Assembly: GCA_023897205.1 (NCBI GenBank)
Contig: JAHWDD010000004.1
Coordinates: 2,356,001 to 2,420,000, forward strand
DNA: 64,000 nucleotides
Reading direction: 5' to 3'
Origin: Exophiala sp. HKRS030
Lineage: Eukaryota > Ascomycota > Eurotiomycetes > Chaetothyriales > Herpotrichiellaceae
The notes under the pieces were generated by a model. The model made no database searches, was not told where the DNA came from, and saw nothing but the letters and a program-made list of their open reading frames with translations. This document shows, piece by piece, positions 34,481 through 45,140 of the stretch (position 1 is the stretch's first letter; the number at the start of each line of letters is the position of its first letter). Both the position numbers and the translations under genes were made by a program.

Positions 34481-37400
34481 CCTATTGACCGACGAATGCG
34501 CGCAACTTTTACAATCAATCCCTCGAAGTTTGATTTTGCTATTTGTTAATTTACTTATTTTCCATCACGAACACGACGACTTTCCTACGGCATATTCCAA
34601 TCTACTACAAGAAGATTCTGGCTTTGCTTTGTCAATAAGCCAGTGCTATACTATTTGATACCCCGAATGGCGCGAGGCCATACCAGTTGCAACACGGCAG
34701 CACAGCTGGGTTTTTTGTCATTTGTTTCACCTCGGACGGGTCTGTACATTGATTTCAGCGACAAAGAAGGTGGTGGAAAAGAGGAGGAGGTATCTTGCGA
34801 AGTTTTTTTTTGGTTGGGCTTCCCTTCAAAGGACACACTTCTTACTACAACCCCGAGGGGTTTTTTCTTTTCAGTACACACGACAGGACGACTGAATGAC
34901 GGGATGATACACGGGTCCCTGAACCAAAGATCCGCCTTATTCATTTTGACGAGATACATGAACTTTCGAGATACCCACATTGTCAGAAAACTATCCTTTT
35001 TTTTCCTTCTCTATTTTGTGAAGAGGTGGCAACAAAGATCAATCAATGTGTCGACCATCTAATTTTGGCTCTTTTGAGTCCTTGTTTATTTTATTGGTGG
35101 GAGAGAGGCTTCTGTAGCCGAACGAGGGTCTTGTCGTACTCGCGAACGGGGGAAGCGAGGAAGGGGTGGGATGAAAACGGGGAGAAAGGGGAGACCGGGG
35201 GGGACCATTGGATTGAATTGACCACCCGAGAGACAAGACTGTGGCGATATTCACTAGATGGGTTTTTAAAGTCGTTGAACCCCCCGGTATTGTGGTGGGC
35301 AGACAAAGAACCACGGAGCCAAAAGACACGGCTCGTACGGGAAATATACGAGACGAGTACAAGATTTTTGTTGGTGATTAGGTTAGCAAATTCTAAGAAA
35401 AGATTTTGTGCAAAAGTAACAAAGTCATTGGTTTGTTCGAGTCACAAAAGTCCTCCCTTCTCCCCTCGCCCCCCCGGCCCTTGGGGATCGGCGGTGACAA
35501 GAGTATCGTACGAGTAGGAGAGTACGCGGCTCAAATATCCAGTGATTGTGAGTGGTTACAAAGGATTGGAGGACAGTGACAGCAACGAACATGAGAAGCA
35601 TTGAGTAGGTGACGAGTACCTCGTATTTGCAGTGTAGATCAAAGTTTTGTGGAGAGATATGCAGGGACTGATGGAGAATGTGGCAAAAAGCAAAAAGAGG
35701 ATTCAGGGTTTTGTGGCTGTGCAAAGAGACGAGTCTACGAGTTACGAAGTAAAGGGAGATACATTTCTCGTAGAGAATGATGGACAGTGATTGGTTTCCT
35801 TCAAAAGGATGTTTTTGAACTATTTAGTTTGTCCAGGTTCTGGAACATGCATGAAGCTAGAATTTTGATAAGTAAAAAAAGAAGAAAAAAAGGGTTTCTT
35901 TTGTCCTTGAAAGGCCGAGGTGGTTCGACCGTAAAGAAACTTACCCAGCCAAGGTAGATGATACTCCTGACCGTCGTGCACATAACGAGTATGTATGGAG
36001 TCCGGCGTTTAAAAAAAAAGAGATGTACAATACTGAGTATGTTGGTGAGACATGGGGAAAGGCTACTGGCAATAATACCCAAGTCTGCGAGTTTAGTAAA
36101 ATGATTTACTCTGTATCCTATAGAATTATATTAATAGAATAGGGGTCTACTTACTGCAACGAGTGAGTAGTCTAGGGTACAGGTGATGATCTGGATCATC
36201 ATTTCTAAATGATTTCATCTATGATTTCCCATCCTCGTTCGACTGGAAAGATACACTAACTGGTACTCGGTACTCATGATCAACAAGGGGAGGCCACGTC
36301 AGATAGAGTAGGTAAGTAATTGAAAGTAAAATATCCGAGACAATTCTACTCGTTACAGTTATGAAATGTTGATACTGTAGGTCGGAATTTGGGTTGGAAT
36401 ATTCTTGTTTGAATTACTCCGTATAGTATCCCAAACGTGAAGGAGAGGAAGTGAGAGGGAGTTTTTTTCTTCTTGGTGGCGCAGCAAAAAGTACCTGGGT
36501 ACTTCTGTACTCTTACTCCAGTTTTACAGAGTGCAGAAACGACAAACAAACAAACTACAGACCACAAGTACTGGACCTCGTGAAGTAGTATAGCAATAAT
36601 ACTGCATGTACTGCACCGTAAGTGGTGAACGGAACCAGATGGTCTTCATCAGTCTACCTTGCTTGTTAAAATACTGTATGATATACTACGAGTAGAAACT
36701 GTGTCAACTTGAGACGGCATGTCTTTTTTGGATTCATAATCTCAAAAAGAAAACTGTACTCGAGCATGTTATGCATGATGGTCACCACATTCATCGAGGA
36801 GAGACTAAGATACGAATTGAATGGAGGAAATGTCTGATGATGAAGACAAAGGAAAAATGATCGATATCTGACCACCAGTGTGTTGAACGAGTCTGAAATA
36901 CTCCAGTACCAAGAGGAACTCAGTATGTCTCTGCTTCAAAGGGTCAGACACCAACAAAATGTATGAGACGAGTAGATTGGAATTGTCAAGTAACCTAAAG
37001 ACCAAAGGGGTTCAGTATATAATATCTCTTGTTCAAAAGGTCACTCACGTACACAAAGCATGAGACTAAAGCATTGAGACTGTTAGGCATCTCAATAGCA
37101 AGCTCATCAAGTGCATCTCTTGTATCGTGTCTTGACAGAAATACAGGACGGTAATATCATCCATTCCCTTCTCGCTCATCTGAACAGAGGTGACCACCTA
37201 CACCACCCACTCCCAGGTATACCAATTACAGGTATCTTGGTGACAGTATTCACGTCTGTGTGACGTCGGCAACAATTGGTGAACAATGGAAAACCTCATT
37301 CATGGTAACTTACCGTGTATCAAAGAGTAGTACTCACAGTATTGACCGCCTCACGTGTCGACACGGTCGCGATTACCACCGCCAACCTTTCACCAAAGGC

Positions 37401-37562
37401 GTCGCGAGATCAATTTAAAACACACATTCACTTCCTCACACCGTTGTTGATTCTCTCGCTCAGGCACAATGAAATTATTCCTCGTCGCGACTTACTTCTC
37501 CTTCTTCTTCTTCTTCCATCGCCAAAACTCCTTCCTATCTTCCCACTCCTCTCGTCGCGACG
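34481..37562. other. 3.1 kb gene-poor region
   Basis: I see no gene between the CP2 factor and the first J-domain gene; open frames are short and AT-rich. An upstream ATG at 37469, in good context, opens a frame that overlaps the J-domain start in another register. Confidence 0.55.
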
Positions 37563-37660
37563 ATGCCCACCTACTATTCTGTCCTCGGAGTCGCGCAGAC
37601 CGCAGACATTGCGGCAATCTCTTCCTCCTACAAGAAACTCGTCCTCAAAACCCACCCTGA
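37469..37660 (+). promoter_or_regulatory. Upstream ORF overlapping the J-domain start
   Basis: An ATG in CACAATGA context opens a 63-codon frame starting MKLFLVATYFSFFFFF. It runs past the J-domain ATG at 37563 in a different frame. If the leader extends this far, the uORF would repress the main frame. A hydrophobic start like this can also arise by chance from the TTC run, so its coding status is doubtful. Confidence 0.3.
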
Positions 37661-38588
37661 CAAAGGTGGAAAGGCCGAAGAGTTTATTCGCGTTCATGAC
37701 GCCTATGAGGTCCTCTCCAACGTCGCGACGAGAGCAGCATATGACGAGGAACTGCAAAAACGGTGCCGTCCTCCTCCTCCTCCTCCTCCAAGAGCACCAC
37801 CACCACCACCACCACCACCACCGTCAGACAGAGCCAATCGCTCTCCGTTCACCACACCACCACCAAGACCTGTTCCGAATGAGTACGCTTTCCGTAGGCC
37901 TCGTCCCGACGACAACGACAACTTCACCACCGGTTCACCGCCACCTCGGATGAGAAGGCCTCGAGCAAATGCCTTCTTCGCAAGAGACGGACCAGGAGCA
38001 GACACGCATGGAAATGGGCAGCGGCAAGCAGAACTCAATGATCCCGATAATATTGCAGCCATGAGGGCAGAGCTGGATGTTTTCAAGCGACTCTCAACAC
38101 GAGCAACAAATTATCATTGGTTTGTAGAGAAGTGGATCAGGAACCTGACGAGTTGCGTTGGAGCCGACCGGCTGGGAGACATCATGGCGTATGTGGCTCA
38201 TTTCGAGGTCAAGCTCAAGCAGAACATGGACATGCTGGCATTGAGACAAATGACCATGACCTTGATCATCGGAGGTGGCCCGGCCGCAAACATGTTTCCA
38301 GATCCTCCACCATTGGACGTGGGGGTGACCTGCCGCGCCATGGCCGACCTGGACAAGGCTGTCACCAGATTCCAGGATATTGCTTGGGGCGTGATCTGCA
38401 TTGCGGTGCGGTTGAAGGAAGTACAAACGGGAGAAGCGGATGGTGCCGTGGACGGCAACAACCCTGACGTCTTGAATCGAAGATTGGGAATTGTACTCAA
38501 TGGCATGAAGAAATTCTTGGAGACGGTGCTGTTCCAAAAGAATTGTTGGTTCGAAGAACGTAACAGAGCAAGAACATTTGGAGTCTGA
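37563..38588 (+). CDS. J-domain protein 1 with Pro-rich linker and unknown C-terminal domain
   Basis: One exon, 341 residues. The J domain is residues 1-65 (YYSVLGVAQTADIAAIS, HPD at 31-33 followed by KGGK, then AYEVLSN), enough to stimulate an Hsp70 ATPase. Two Pro tracts (about 68-87), coded by CCT/CCA microsatellites, lead into a disordered Arg/Pro linker. A helical, Trp- and Met-containing region of about 190 residues (150-341) follows that I do not recognise. There is no G/F region, zinc finger or membrane segment, so it is a class C J protein. The second J-domain gene (52764) has HPD at the same residues and a similar overall plan. Function and client unknown. Confidence 0.8.
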   Translation: MPTYYSVLGVAQTADIAAISSSYKKLVLKTHPDKGGKAEEFIRVHDAYEVLSNVATRAAYDEELQKRCRPPPPPPPRAPPPPPPPPPSDRANRSPFTTPPPRPVPNEYAFRRPRPDDNDNFTTGSPPPRMRRPRANAFFARDGPGADTHGNGQRQAELNDPDNIAAMRAELDVFKRLSTRATNYHWFVEKWIRNLTSCVGADRLGDIMAYVAHFEVKLKQNMDMLALRQMTMTLIIGGGPAANMFPDPPPLDVGVTCRAMADLDKAVTRFQDIAWGVICIAVRLKEVQTGEADGAVDGNNPDVLNRRLGIVLNGMKKFLETVLFQKNCWFEERNRARTFGV

Positions 38589-40172
38589 ACATGGGGCGGC
38601 CATTGACGAGATCGACGGTGTGTTTTTATGCGATTTTACAGCTGAAGAGACCTTTGGCACCTCTCACAGTACCCAGTTGGTGGAATTTGACTCGGCTGCG
38701 TTGAGACATTTGGTGGTCGCGTTGTCAAGAGCTGATTGATTTCTTCTAGTAGCAGTGTCAGATACGAATCGACACCCGAGTAATTAAACAACAACAGCAG
38801 GAAGTTGTTTTGTTTCCTTTAATAAAGACGCCTTGAACGAATATCACCTGCTTCCTACCGTTGATGAATCAGTCGTGGCGATAGAGATGAAAATTGAACG
38901 CATGTATCAGTCCACCGGTTAAAAGAGCCTTGAAGATAAACCGATGGCCGTAGAATCCGCAGCATGACACGGTCTGTACTCGTAAGCCCGTTGTGGTGGG
39001 TTGTATGGATATGGAGGAGGGAAAAAGGGGCGATGTATTCGGCACTCTAAGAGTGTCCAGATGCCACGCCAAGTCTGCGCTAAACCAAAAACAGCCACGT
39101 CGTCGCGGGCTGGAAAATGAGCATCGACCAACTTCAAACTGCTGTCAAAATCGCCTGTCAAACGCGTGAGCATTCAAAACACTCGAGACTGGTTCTGATC
39201 CAAGGGTCTGGAGGTGAAGATGCACGCACTGTCCCAAAATGACGATTTCCTCGCCATGAAACACCCTGCTGCACGAGTAGGTGACGCTGATACCACTACC
39301 GCCCGGACGCCCTTGACCACGCGAGACAAAAGATCCCATACGATTCGGATTTTGTCTGGTCGAGAAACAGAGTCGAAGAGCGGTCCTGCACACACTCTAG
39401 GACCCTGACAGATCTTCTGGACCTCCCAGACGCGACTCAAGCGAGGTAGGGTGAGTAGTTTGTCTTTTCCGAATTTGATTGACAAGTCACGACGTTTGTT
39501 AAACGACTTCCCTGGCTTGTGAAAGAGTTTTACATGTCCGACACACGACCAAGAACACCCTTCGCTTCCACTTTTGAAAGCTTCCATCACCTTTCATTGC
39601 CATTACGGGAAGACCAAATGACCGAAATCGAGATGGATGTGTCCCGGTCAGTGACCCTCGACCATTTTGCCCCTGCCGGTCACTGGTCGAATCGGGCAAC
39701 TTGACGTCCAAGACGACATCCCTCAGACGTGGTGTCTATGCAACATCTGGGTGCCGCCTAGACCACCCTCTTCTCTTACCTCATCGTTGACATGGCCCTT
39801 TCACCTTGTCTTTCTGCCGTTTTTGTTATCAATGCACACCTGCCTGTGACGTGAGGCCTGTGGAGGTGCACGAATGGGGCTCTCCAGGCTCGAACTCGCC
39901 GTCCATGGCTCTCTACGGAGTCCCTTCATACGCGATTGCTCCCCCTTCCGGCTGGCCTTTTGCCAGTTCGCTCGCGTGTGCCCTGTGCTGAAACCTTTTT
40001 TTCTCTTTTTGCAGAGCCACGAACCCTCATATACCTCATGGGGTGGTCCGTTCTCGCGTATCTATCTACCCTCTTTCTCTCTACTCCCTCTTGTCGAAGT
40101 TGGGCTTTTTGCTGTACGCTCTTTCTTAAATGGTTTAACCAGGCACCAAGTCTGGAGAGGAGGTTGAACTTT
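38589..40172. other. Intergenic, 1.6 kb
   Basis: No convincing gene on either strand; the short frames near 39.2-39.7 kb lack domain features. It presumably carries the J-domain 3' UTR and the promoter of the rhodopsin-fold gene; the last 180 bp are pyrimidine-rich. Confidence 0.5.
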
Positions 40173-42112
40173 ATGGCGAGCGAGGTGCAGGCGAAAGGAG
40201 ACGGACAACAGTATCATGGATCAGTCTTGGAAATTCTCACAATCGTTCTTGCTTGTGTTTCGGTCCTGGTGGTGACGGTGCGTGGAGTGGCGAGACACCG
40301 GATCAGTCGAATCGTTGAATCTACCGATATCTTGTTGCCCGTTGCTCTGGTGAGTGACACCCGTCTTTGCTCTCTGCCACCGTTGTATACACAACAACAG
40401 GACGCTCATCACAACAATATAAACAGGTGTTTGCACTGGCACAAACCGCGTTTGTACGCTTGGCGATCTCGAATGGCCTCGGCCGTCATGTCGACACGTT
40501 GGATGCAGATCAGGTATCAACATTCGAAAAGGTATGTTTTGTTGATCTTTCTTCGAAAACGACTAGGGATCCAGAGCTGGGGGCTGTAGTACTGGATATA
40601 TGAATGAGAGTGCTGACTTGTATCTCCTCGGTAGCTCACCTACGGGGCGAACCTCCTTTTTCAACTTGTACTTGCTTTGGGCCAAGTCATTGTAGTACTG
40701 CTCATCAAGAATGTCGAGCCACCACGGCTGGTCCGGATTGGTTGCAATTGCTTGCTTGGAATCATTGTCGTATACTCGGCGCTTGCGCTGGCCATACTTG
40801 CATTCCAATGCTCTCTTCCTACGCCATGGTTGGTGGCGGCCGACAGATGTGTCGACCGAGTGAGTCTTGCCTTCTGATACTTGTTCGACCTACGACGTAT
40901 ACTGACCATTGCAACCCGCAGCAAACATTCCTTACGTCCTTCATCATCGCCAGCATCGCCATAGATGCCGCCACGCTCGTTATGCCCGTCATCATGATGT
41001 GCAAAGTATCAACCACCCGCGACAAAAAGATCTTTGCCTGCGTGCTGTTCGGCACGAGGTTCGTCTTGCCTCTGGTCACGGCTCCTCAAATCTACCATCT
41101 CCGACTCGTCATCGTCTCCAAGGACCCGACGTGGGACCTGGTCACCCTGCAGACCTGGGTTCAGGTCGTCATGAACCTCAGCATCGTCACCGCCTCGTTG
41201 CCTTCCCTCGGTAAGGTCATGTGGGATCTTTGGGCTTTCGGTTCGAGTGTGGGAGCCAATCGGTCCGTCAAGAGCACAAACACCTCCAAAGACTTTGGAC
41301 ACGAACTGGGGTTCGAGACGGGCCCGCCACGGTACGAGTACCGAGAAAAACAAGGTCTCAGTGAACCCGGTCCCGTCATCTACGCGCCCGAGAAGGACAC
41401 CGACGACGACAACTGGAGTGAACAGGTCCTCGACAAGGTTCGGGAAATAGGCAGTGTCGAATCTTATGATGCAGTCATCGACCATTATGAAAAGTCACAT
41501 CACAATGATGAGAAAAACCGACAACAACAAAAGCAGCAGCAGCAGCAGCAGCAACAGCAACAGCAACAATTTCGTCATGGTCCTCCACCATCTTCATCTT
41601 CCCTGTCTCGGGCCCCTGCACCCGCGTACACTCCATCCGGCAGGTACCGTAGCAACAATTACTACCGTCGCCCGAGCATATTGTCTCCGGTGATTGAACG
41701 ATCTCCGTACATTGACGGTACGACACCTCGTGTGCCTTCTTCACCTTCTCAACATTGGGGGAATTTCAAACCACAACAACATCATCATCAACCGCAACCG
41801 CAACAACCACCACAACAATCACCATCGCAATATCAAAATGACGACGTCCTCCTCAGACCTCCACACTCTCCACACGTGGACTCCCCCAAGCCCCCCTCGT
41901 ACGCCGCCAGTTCTCACTACGACGACGACCGTTGTTCGGAATTCGAGCAATCCGAGTTCGACGTCGACAGTTATTACTTTGGCAACACGAATTACCTCCG
42001 ACAGTACGACCCGCGGAGGACCGACATGGTCCTCCAGAGTATGATTGACGACTTGCAAAGGGAGAATTCTCAAGTTGACCCTTCCAAACGGTGGGAGCAC
42101 GGTTGGATATGA
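40173..42112 (+). CDS. Fungal rhodopsin-domain integral membrane protein (PTH11-like fold)
   Basis: Exons 40173-40349, 40427-40531, 40635-40859 and 40922-42112 all join in phase 0 and give 565 residues; introns are 77, 103 and 62 nt. About seven hydrophobic helices occupy residues 15-290, for example ILTIVLACVSVLVVTVRGV, LLFQLVLALGQVIVVLLI, CLLGIIVVYSALALAILAF and FIIASIAIDAATLVMPVIMM. They include the RLAISNGLGRH loop and QTWVQVVMNLSIVTASLPSL typical of the fungal rhodopsin-fold family found in PTH11-type receptors. The long cytosolic tail is disordered, with a Gln run of 12 (CAG/CAA repeat at 41533-41569), Pro/His/Gln stretches and acidic patches. No CFEM domain is present. It could be a surface sensor, but ligand and signalling partner are unknown. 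Confidence 0.82.
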
Positions 42113-42707
42113 TTTTTCACACTTTCGGGGGGGGGAAATGTTTACGAGGATGCCCGCGTGCGAGTGTCTAATGCTTGGGTGTGCATATATGTATATGTCT
42201 ATATATGTGGCAGGTGGTTCTGACCAAAATGGAAAGTCATGTCACATCTTCAACGACTTTTTATCCATGTCTACCTACAAAGTAGAGTAAGAAACAATCT
42301 GCCACGGTACTTTTTCAATTGTACACTTTCTCCCCAGATACAGAACTATTCACATGTCCACATTTCAGTTCGTTCATGGGTAGTGACTGAGGAGTGACTC
42401 GATTGATGTTTCAACAGCGCACGGAAAATCACCAAAACAGCCCTGAAGATTCAGAGCATCATGTCAATAACTTATTCCCTTGTCGTCGACACCTTTCAAA
42501 GTCACATGACAGTTGTCTGTTTTTTCTATTCCAAAGTAGCGCTAGCACGAAACAACATCATCAATCTATGCTCGCTCCGATGACTGCAAAGATACTGTAC
42601 AGCTGTACCCCCACGCTGAACGCTACAACATGCATCTCCGACACAACACTGCTGGTAATGGTGCCGCTGCCGTTGCGGCCGTTGATGCTGACGATATCAT
42701 GTCCCAT
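42113..42707. other. Convergent intergenic region
   Basis: Nearly 600 bp between two converging genes (rhodopsin-fold and patatin-like 1). It should hold both 3' UTRs; no gene seen. Confidence 0.5.
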
Positions 42708-44312
42708 TCACTCATCTTCGACTCGGCTAGAGCGAGGAGGATATGTCAATGCTCGTCTCGGTTTCCTGGTTGGTGACCGGCCTGTCGATGGGGGATGGTA
42801 TAATGGTGTGATTGGAATTTCCTTGGACTCGTCGAATTGATCTCCTTCACCCTGCAAGTCCGACTCTTCAGGTTCGACGGTGATCTCATCATGATTGGTG
42901 AGTGAGGATTTGCGTGCGGGATTGGGAGTAGGCGGTTGAGAGGTTTCTGCCGATCGAGTTGGGTCGGAACCCGTGATCAGGCTGGGGGCTTTATCACCAC
43001 CGTGACTCGTCGCATGATTGAGCATGATGCTGTGGCGTCTCAAGGTCGATTGATGCGGACCCGAAGGGGTGTCGTAACCCAATTGGATGGTGAGGTCGAC
43101 TCTAGCGACGTCTTCCAGGGACGACCCTTGAGGCAGGATGGACGCGATCTCTTCGGACAGAGTGCTCGACGGAGAAACGGGCTTGTTGTTACGACTGACA
43201 TAGACATCCGCCAGTCTCCTCGCGGCAACCACGAGGCGCTCTCGAACTTCTGGCTTCTTGAGGTACGCGTTGGTCTTGCTTTCGATCTCGCTGGGACCGT
43301 CGGTGTCCTTGACGGCCCTCCAGTTGTCAAGCTTGATGTGATGGAGTCCGGTGTCGGCACTGAACCTATCAAAGAAGAACTGATCCGGAATGATGCTGGA
43401 AATGTACGACAAGTCAATCGCCCGCTGTTCGGATTCCGTCGCAATCTTGACCAGATCTGAGACAAGACCAAGTGCATTGACCACCCCGTTGGGGACCATC
43501 TTAGCCCACCATGGTCGTGTCGGTAATGGCTGCGCGAAGAATTCTTGTGGTAGGGTCCCTGTCCCGATATTGATCATAACCAGCTGTTCGTCCTCGTTAA
43601 GCCCGTGGTTCTTGTGGTAGTGAAGTTTGCCTTCCCAAGAAGGATTGTTGGTCTCGCCCAGACCGCCGTCAGTGAACGAGCGCCCTCTTATGATCATCGG
43701 TTCAAAGTACGACGGAGCTGCCGAAGTTGCTCGAGCTGCCTGCCGTAGTTCCAGGTCGCAGTCAAGGATCTGCTGTCGGTACGGCCCTTGGCACTCGTGG
43801 GTGCAGAAGAAGATGGGATGTGGATTGGGTCTTTCATGGCAAAGAACAGTTCCTTGCATGCTGTTTGGATGCGGACTGCGCATTTTCAGGTCAGGGGGGT
43901 GCCCTCGCGAAGCCAGCAGACTTTCAATCGACTTTTGCAGTTCTCTGCCGGAGAACTTTGACCAGTCGCCAAACACTCTCTTAATGGTTGGCCGTTCCTT
44001 GGCAAAGATCCGTCCAGAGAGAATCTTATATTGTTCGATGCACTCGTCGATGGACATGTTGAGTTTGACGAGCATGAGGACAATCAGACCACCAGTGCTA
44101 GTACCGACGGCGATGTCAAAAACATCTTGGGGGTTGAGGATGGTCCGATCTTTGGGAATTGTGTTGCGTTTGGCCAGCTCTTCGGTGACAAGGATGAGTA
44201 ACAAGCGTAAAATGAGCAATGATGACAGTCCACGAACGCCCCCTCCATCTAGCGATACCATGGCAATTGGGCGAGAGGGCACCGTGTCGGCGACTGCTGC
44301 CTTAGGGCTCAT
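42708..44312 (-). CDS. Patatin-like phospholipase, catalytic residues intact
   Basis: A single exon of 534 residues from the ATG at 44312; the frame is open further upstream, but only from non-ATG codons. Residues 17-28 contain SLDGGGVRG (oxyanion hole). The nucleophile Ser72 lies in GTSTGG, and the dyad partner Asp215 in FTDGGLGETNNPS. HECQ near 172 and the ARATSAAPSYFEP helix also fit the fungal patatin fold. The C-terminal 150 residues are Ser/Pro-rich and disordered. The enzyme should be an active acyl hydrolase of phospholipids or galactolipids, soluble or membrane-associated; no signal peptide is seen. It faces the patatin-like gene at 45141 head to head across 828 bp. Confidence 0.87.
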   Translation of the reverse strand: MSPKAAVADTVPSRPIAMVSLDGGGVRGLSSLLILRLLLILVTEELAKRNTIPKDRTILNPQDVFDIAVGTSTGGLIVLMLVKLNMSIDECIEQYKILSGRIFAKERPTIKRVFGDWSKFSGRELQKSIESLLASRGHPPDLKMRSPHPNSMQGTVLCHERPNPHPIFFCTHECQGPYRQQILDCDLELRQAARATSAAPSYFEPMIIRGRSFTDGGLGETNNPSWEGKLHYHKNHGLNEDEQLVMINIGTGTLPQEFFAQPLPTRPWWAKMVPNGVVNALGLVSDLVKIATESEQRAIDLSYISSIIPDQFFFDRFSADTGLHHIKLDNWRAVKDTDGPSEIESKTNAYLKKPEVRERLVVAARRLADVYVSRNNKPVSPSSTLSEEIASILPQGSSLEDVARVDLTIQLGYDTPSGPHQSTLRRHSIMLNHATSHGGDKAPSLITGSDPTRSAETSQPPTPNPARKSSLTNHDEITVEPEESDLQGEGDQFDESKEIPITPLYHPPSTGRSPTRKPRRALTYPPRSSRVEDE

Positions 44313-45140
44313 GGCGATGGAGAGGACACTGATTGTACACCGTATTGGATATGTGTTTGTAGCCTGACGATAGGCGGTGTCCGGGAGCTTATTCCAAAGC
44401 TTTGTTCCACGAAGTTGAAGACCAATCCTATTCCTACTTGTTTGCTGCTGTGTCGTATTACAATGAGTTGACAGAACCAGGGACTCGCTGACCGCAAGAT
44501 GGAGCAAATCGTTGATATAAAAGCATGTGCTCGTGACGACAAATTCCCTTGAACACGACGAAGACACCTTGATCAATTCTTAACATAACAGGAACTCGAA
44601 GGGTGCATTGGACTCAGTGCCTGTGGCCCCTAGGTCTGGGGTGCAAAGGTCCCAGAAAAATGCTTGACTCAAAGCGGGATCAGCCTTAAGCCGGCGCCAG
44701 ATGATCAGGCGCAGTCATAGAGTCCCATCACATCCGCAGGTGATTTCAATCTCTTGGATAGCTAAGAGATTGATTGGTTCGAGGCGATGGTTTGTACAGG
44801 GGGGTGTGATTAGGCTGCAGCCATGGGGCTGAAACGACCAAAAGAGGCGATGCTCAGGTGGCCCCTTGAAACCCCGATCGGATGAGGGCGTCCATTGCCT
44901 TGCCAAAAGTGCCAGGCTGTGCACACGACAAAAACCGCGCAACCCATGATGGTACTCGTCAGATTTCAGAGGCAGTGATGGTGTCGTCACACATCATCAA
45001 CTTGCTCGTACTCCGTCTTCAACGGTCATGGGGTGAATTGGGCCACACGTGACAAGGCTCGGCGCATCACGCCTCTTTGCCCACTGCCCACCAGCTGGTC
45101 ATAAGTCCCCAGGTCGACATTGTTTGGAGAATCGCAAGTC
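44313..45140. promoter_or_regulatory. Shared divergent promoter of the two patatin-like genes
   Basis: 828 bp separate the two start codons. No gene is seen inside, so both promoters must lie here and may be co-regulated. Confidence 0.5.

Noticed and set aside
13964..37562. CRISPR arrays, transposons or tRNA genes in the long gaps
   Set aside because: The repeats are microsatellites or short palindromes without spacers. I saw no transposase or reverse-transcriptase motifs, terminal repeats or tRNA B-box sequences by eye; a RepeatMasker and tRNAscan-SE run would settle this.
37315..37953. A 212-codon frame with poly-His overlapping J-domain gene 1
   Set aside because: The poly-His comes from reading the CCA/CCT proline repeats in another frame.
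40604..40921. The 5' part of the continuous frame that leads into the rhodopsin-fold gene
   Set aside because: This stretch is Cys-rich nonsense, whereas the other frame gives clear membrane helices with good splice sites into 40922.
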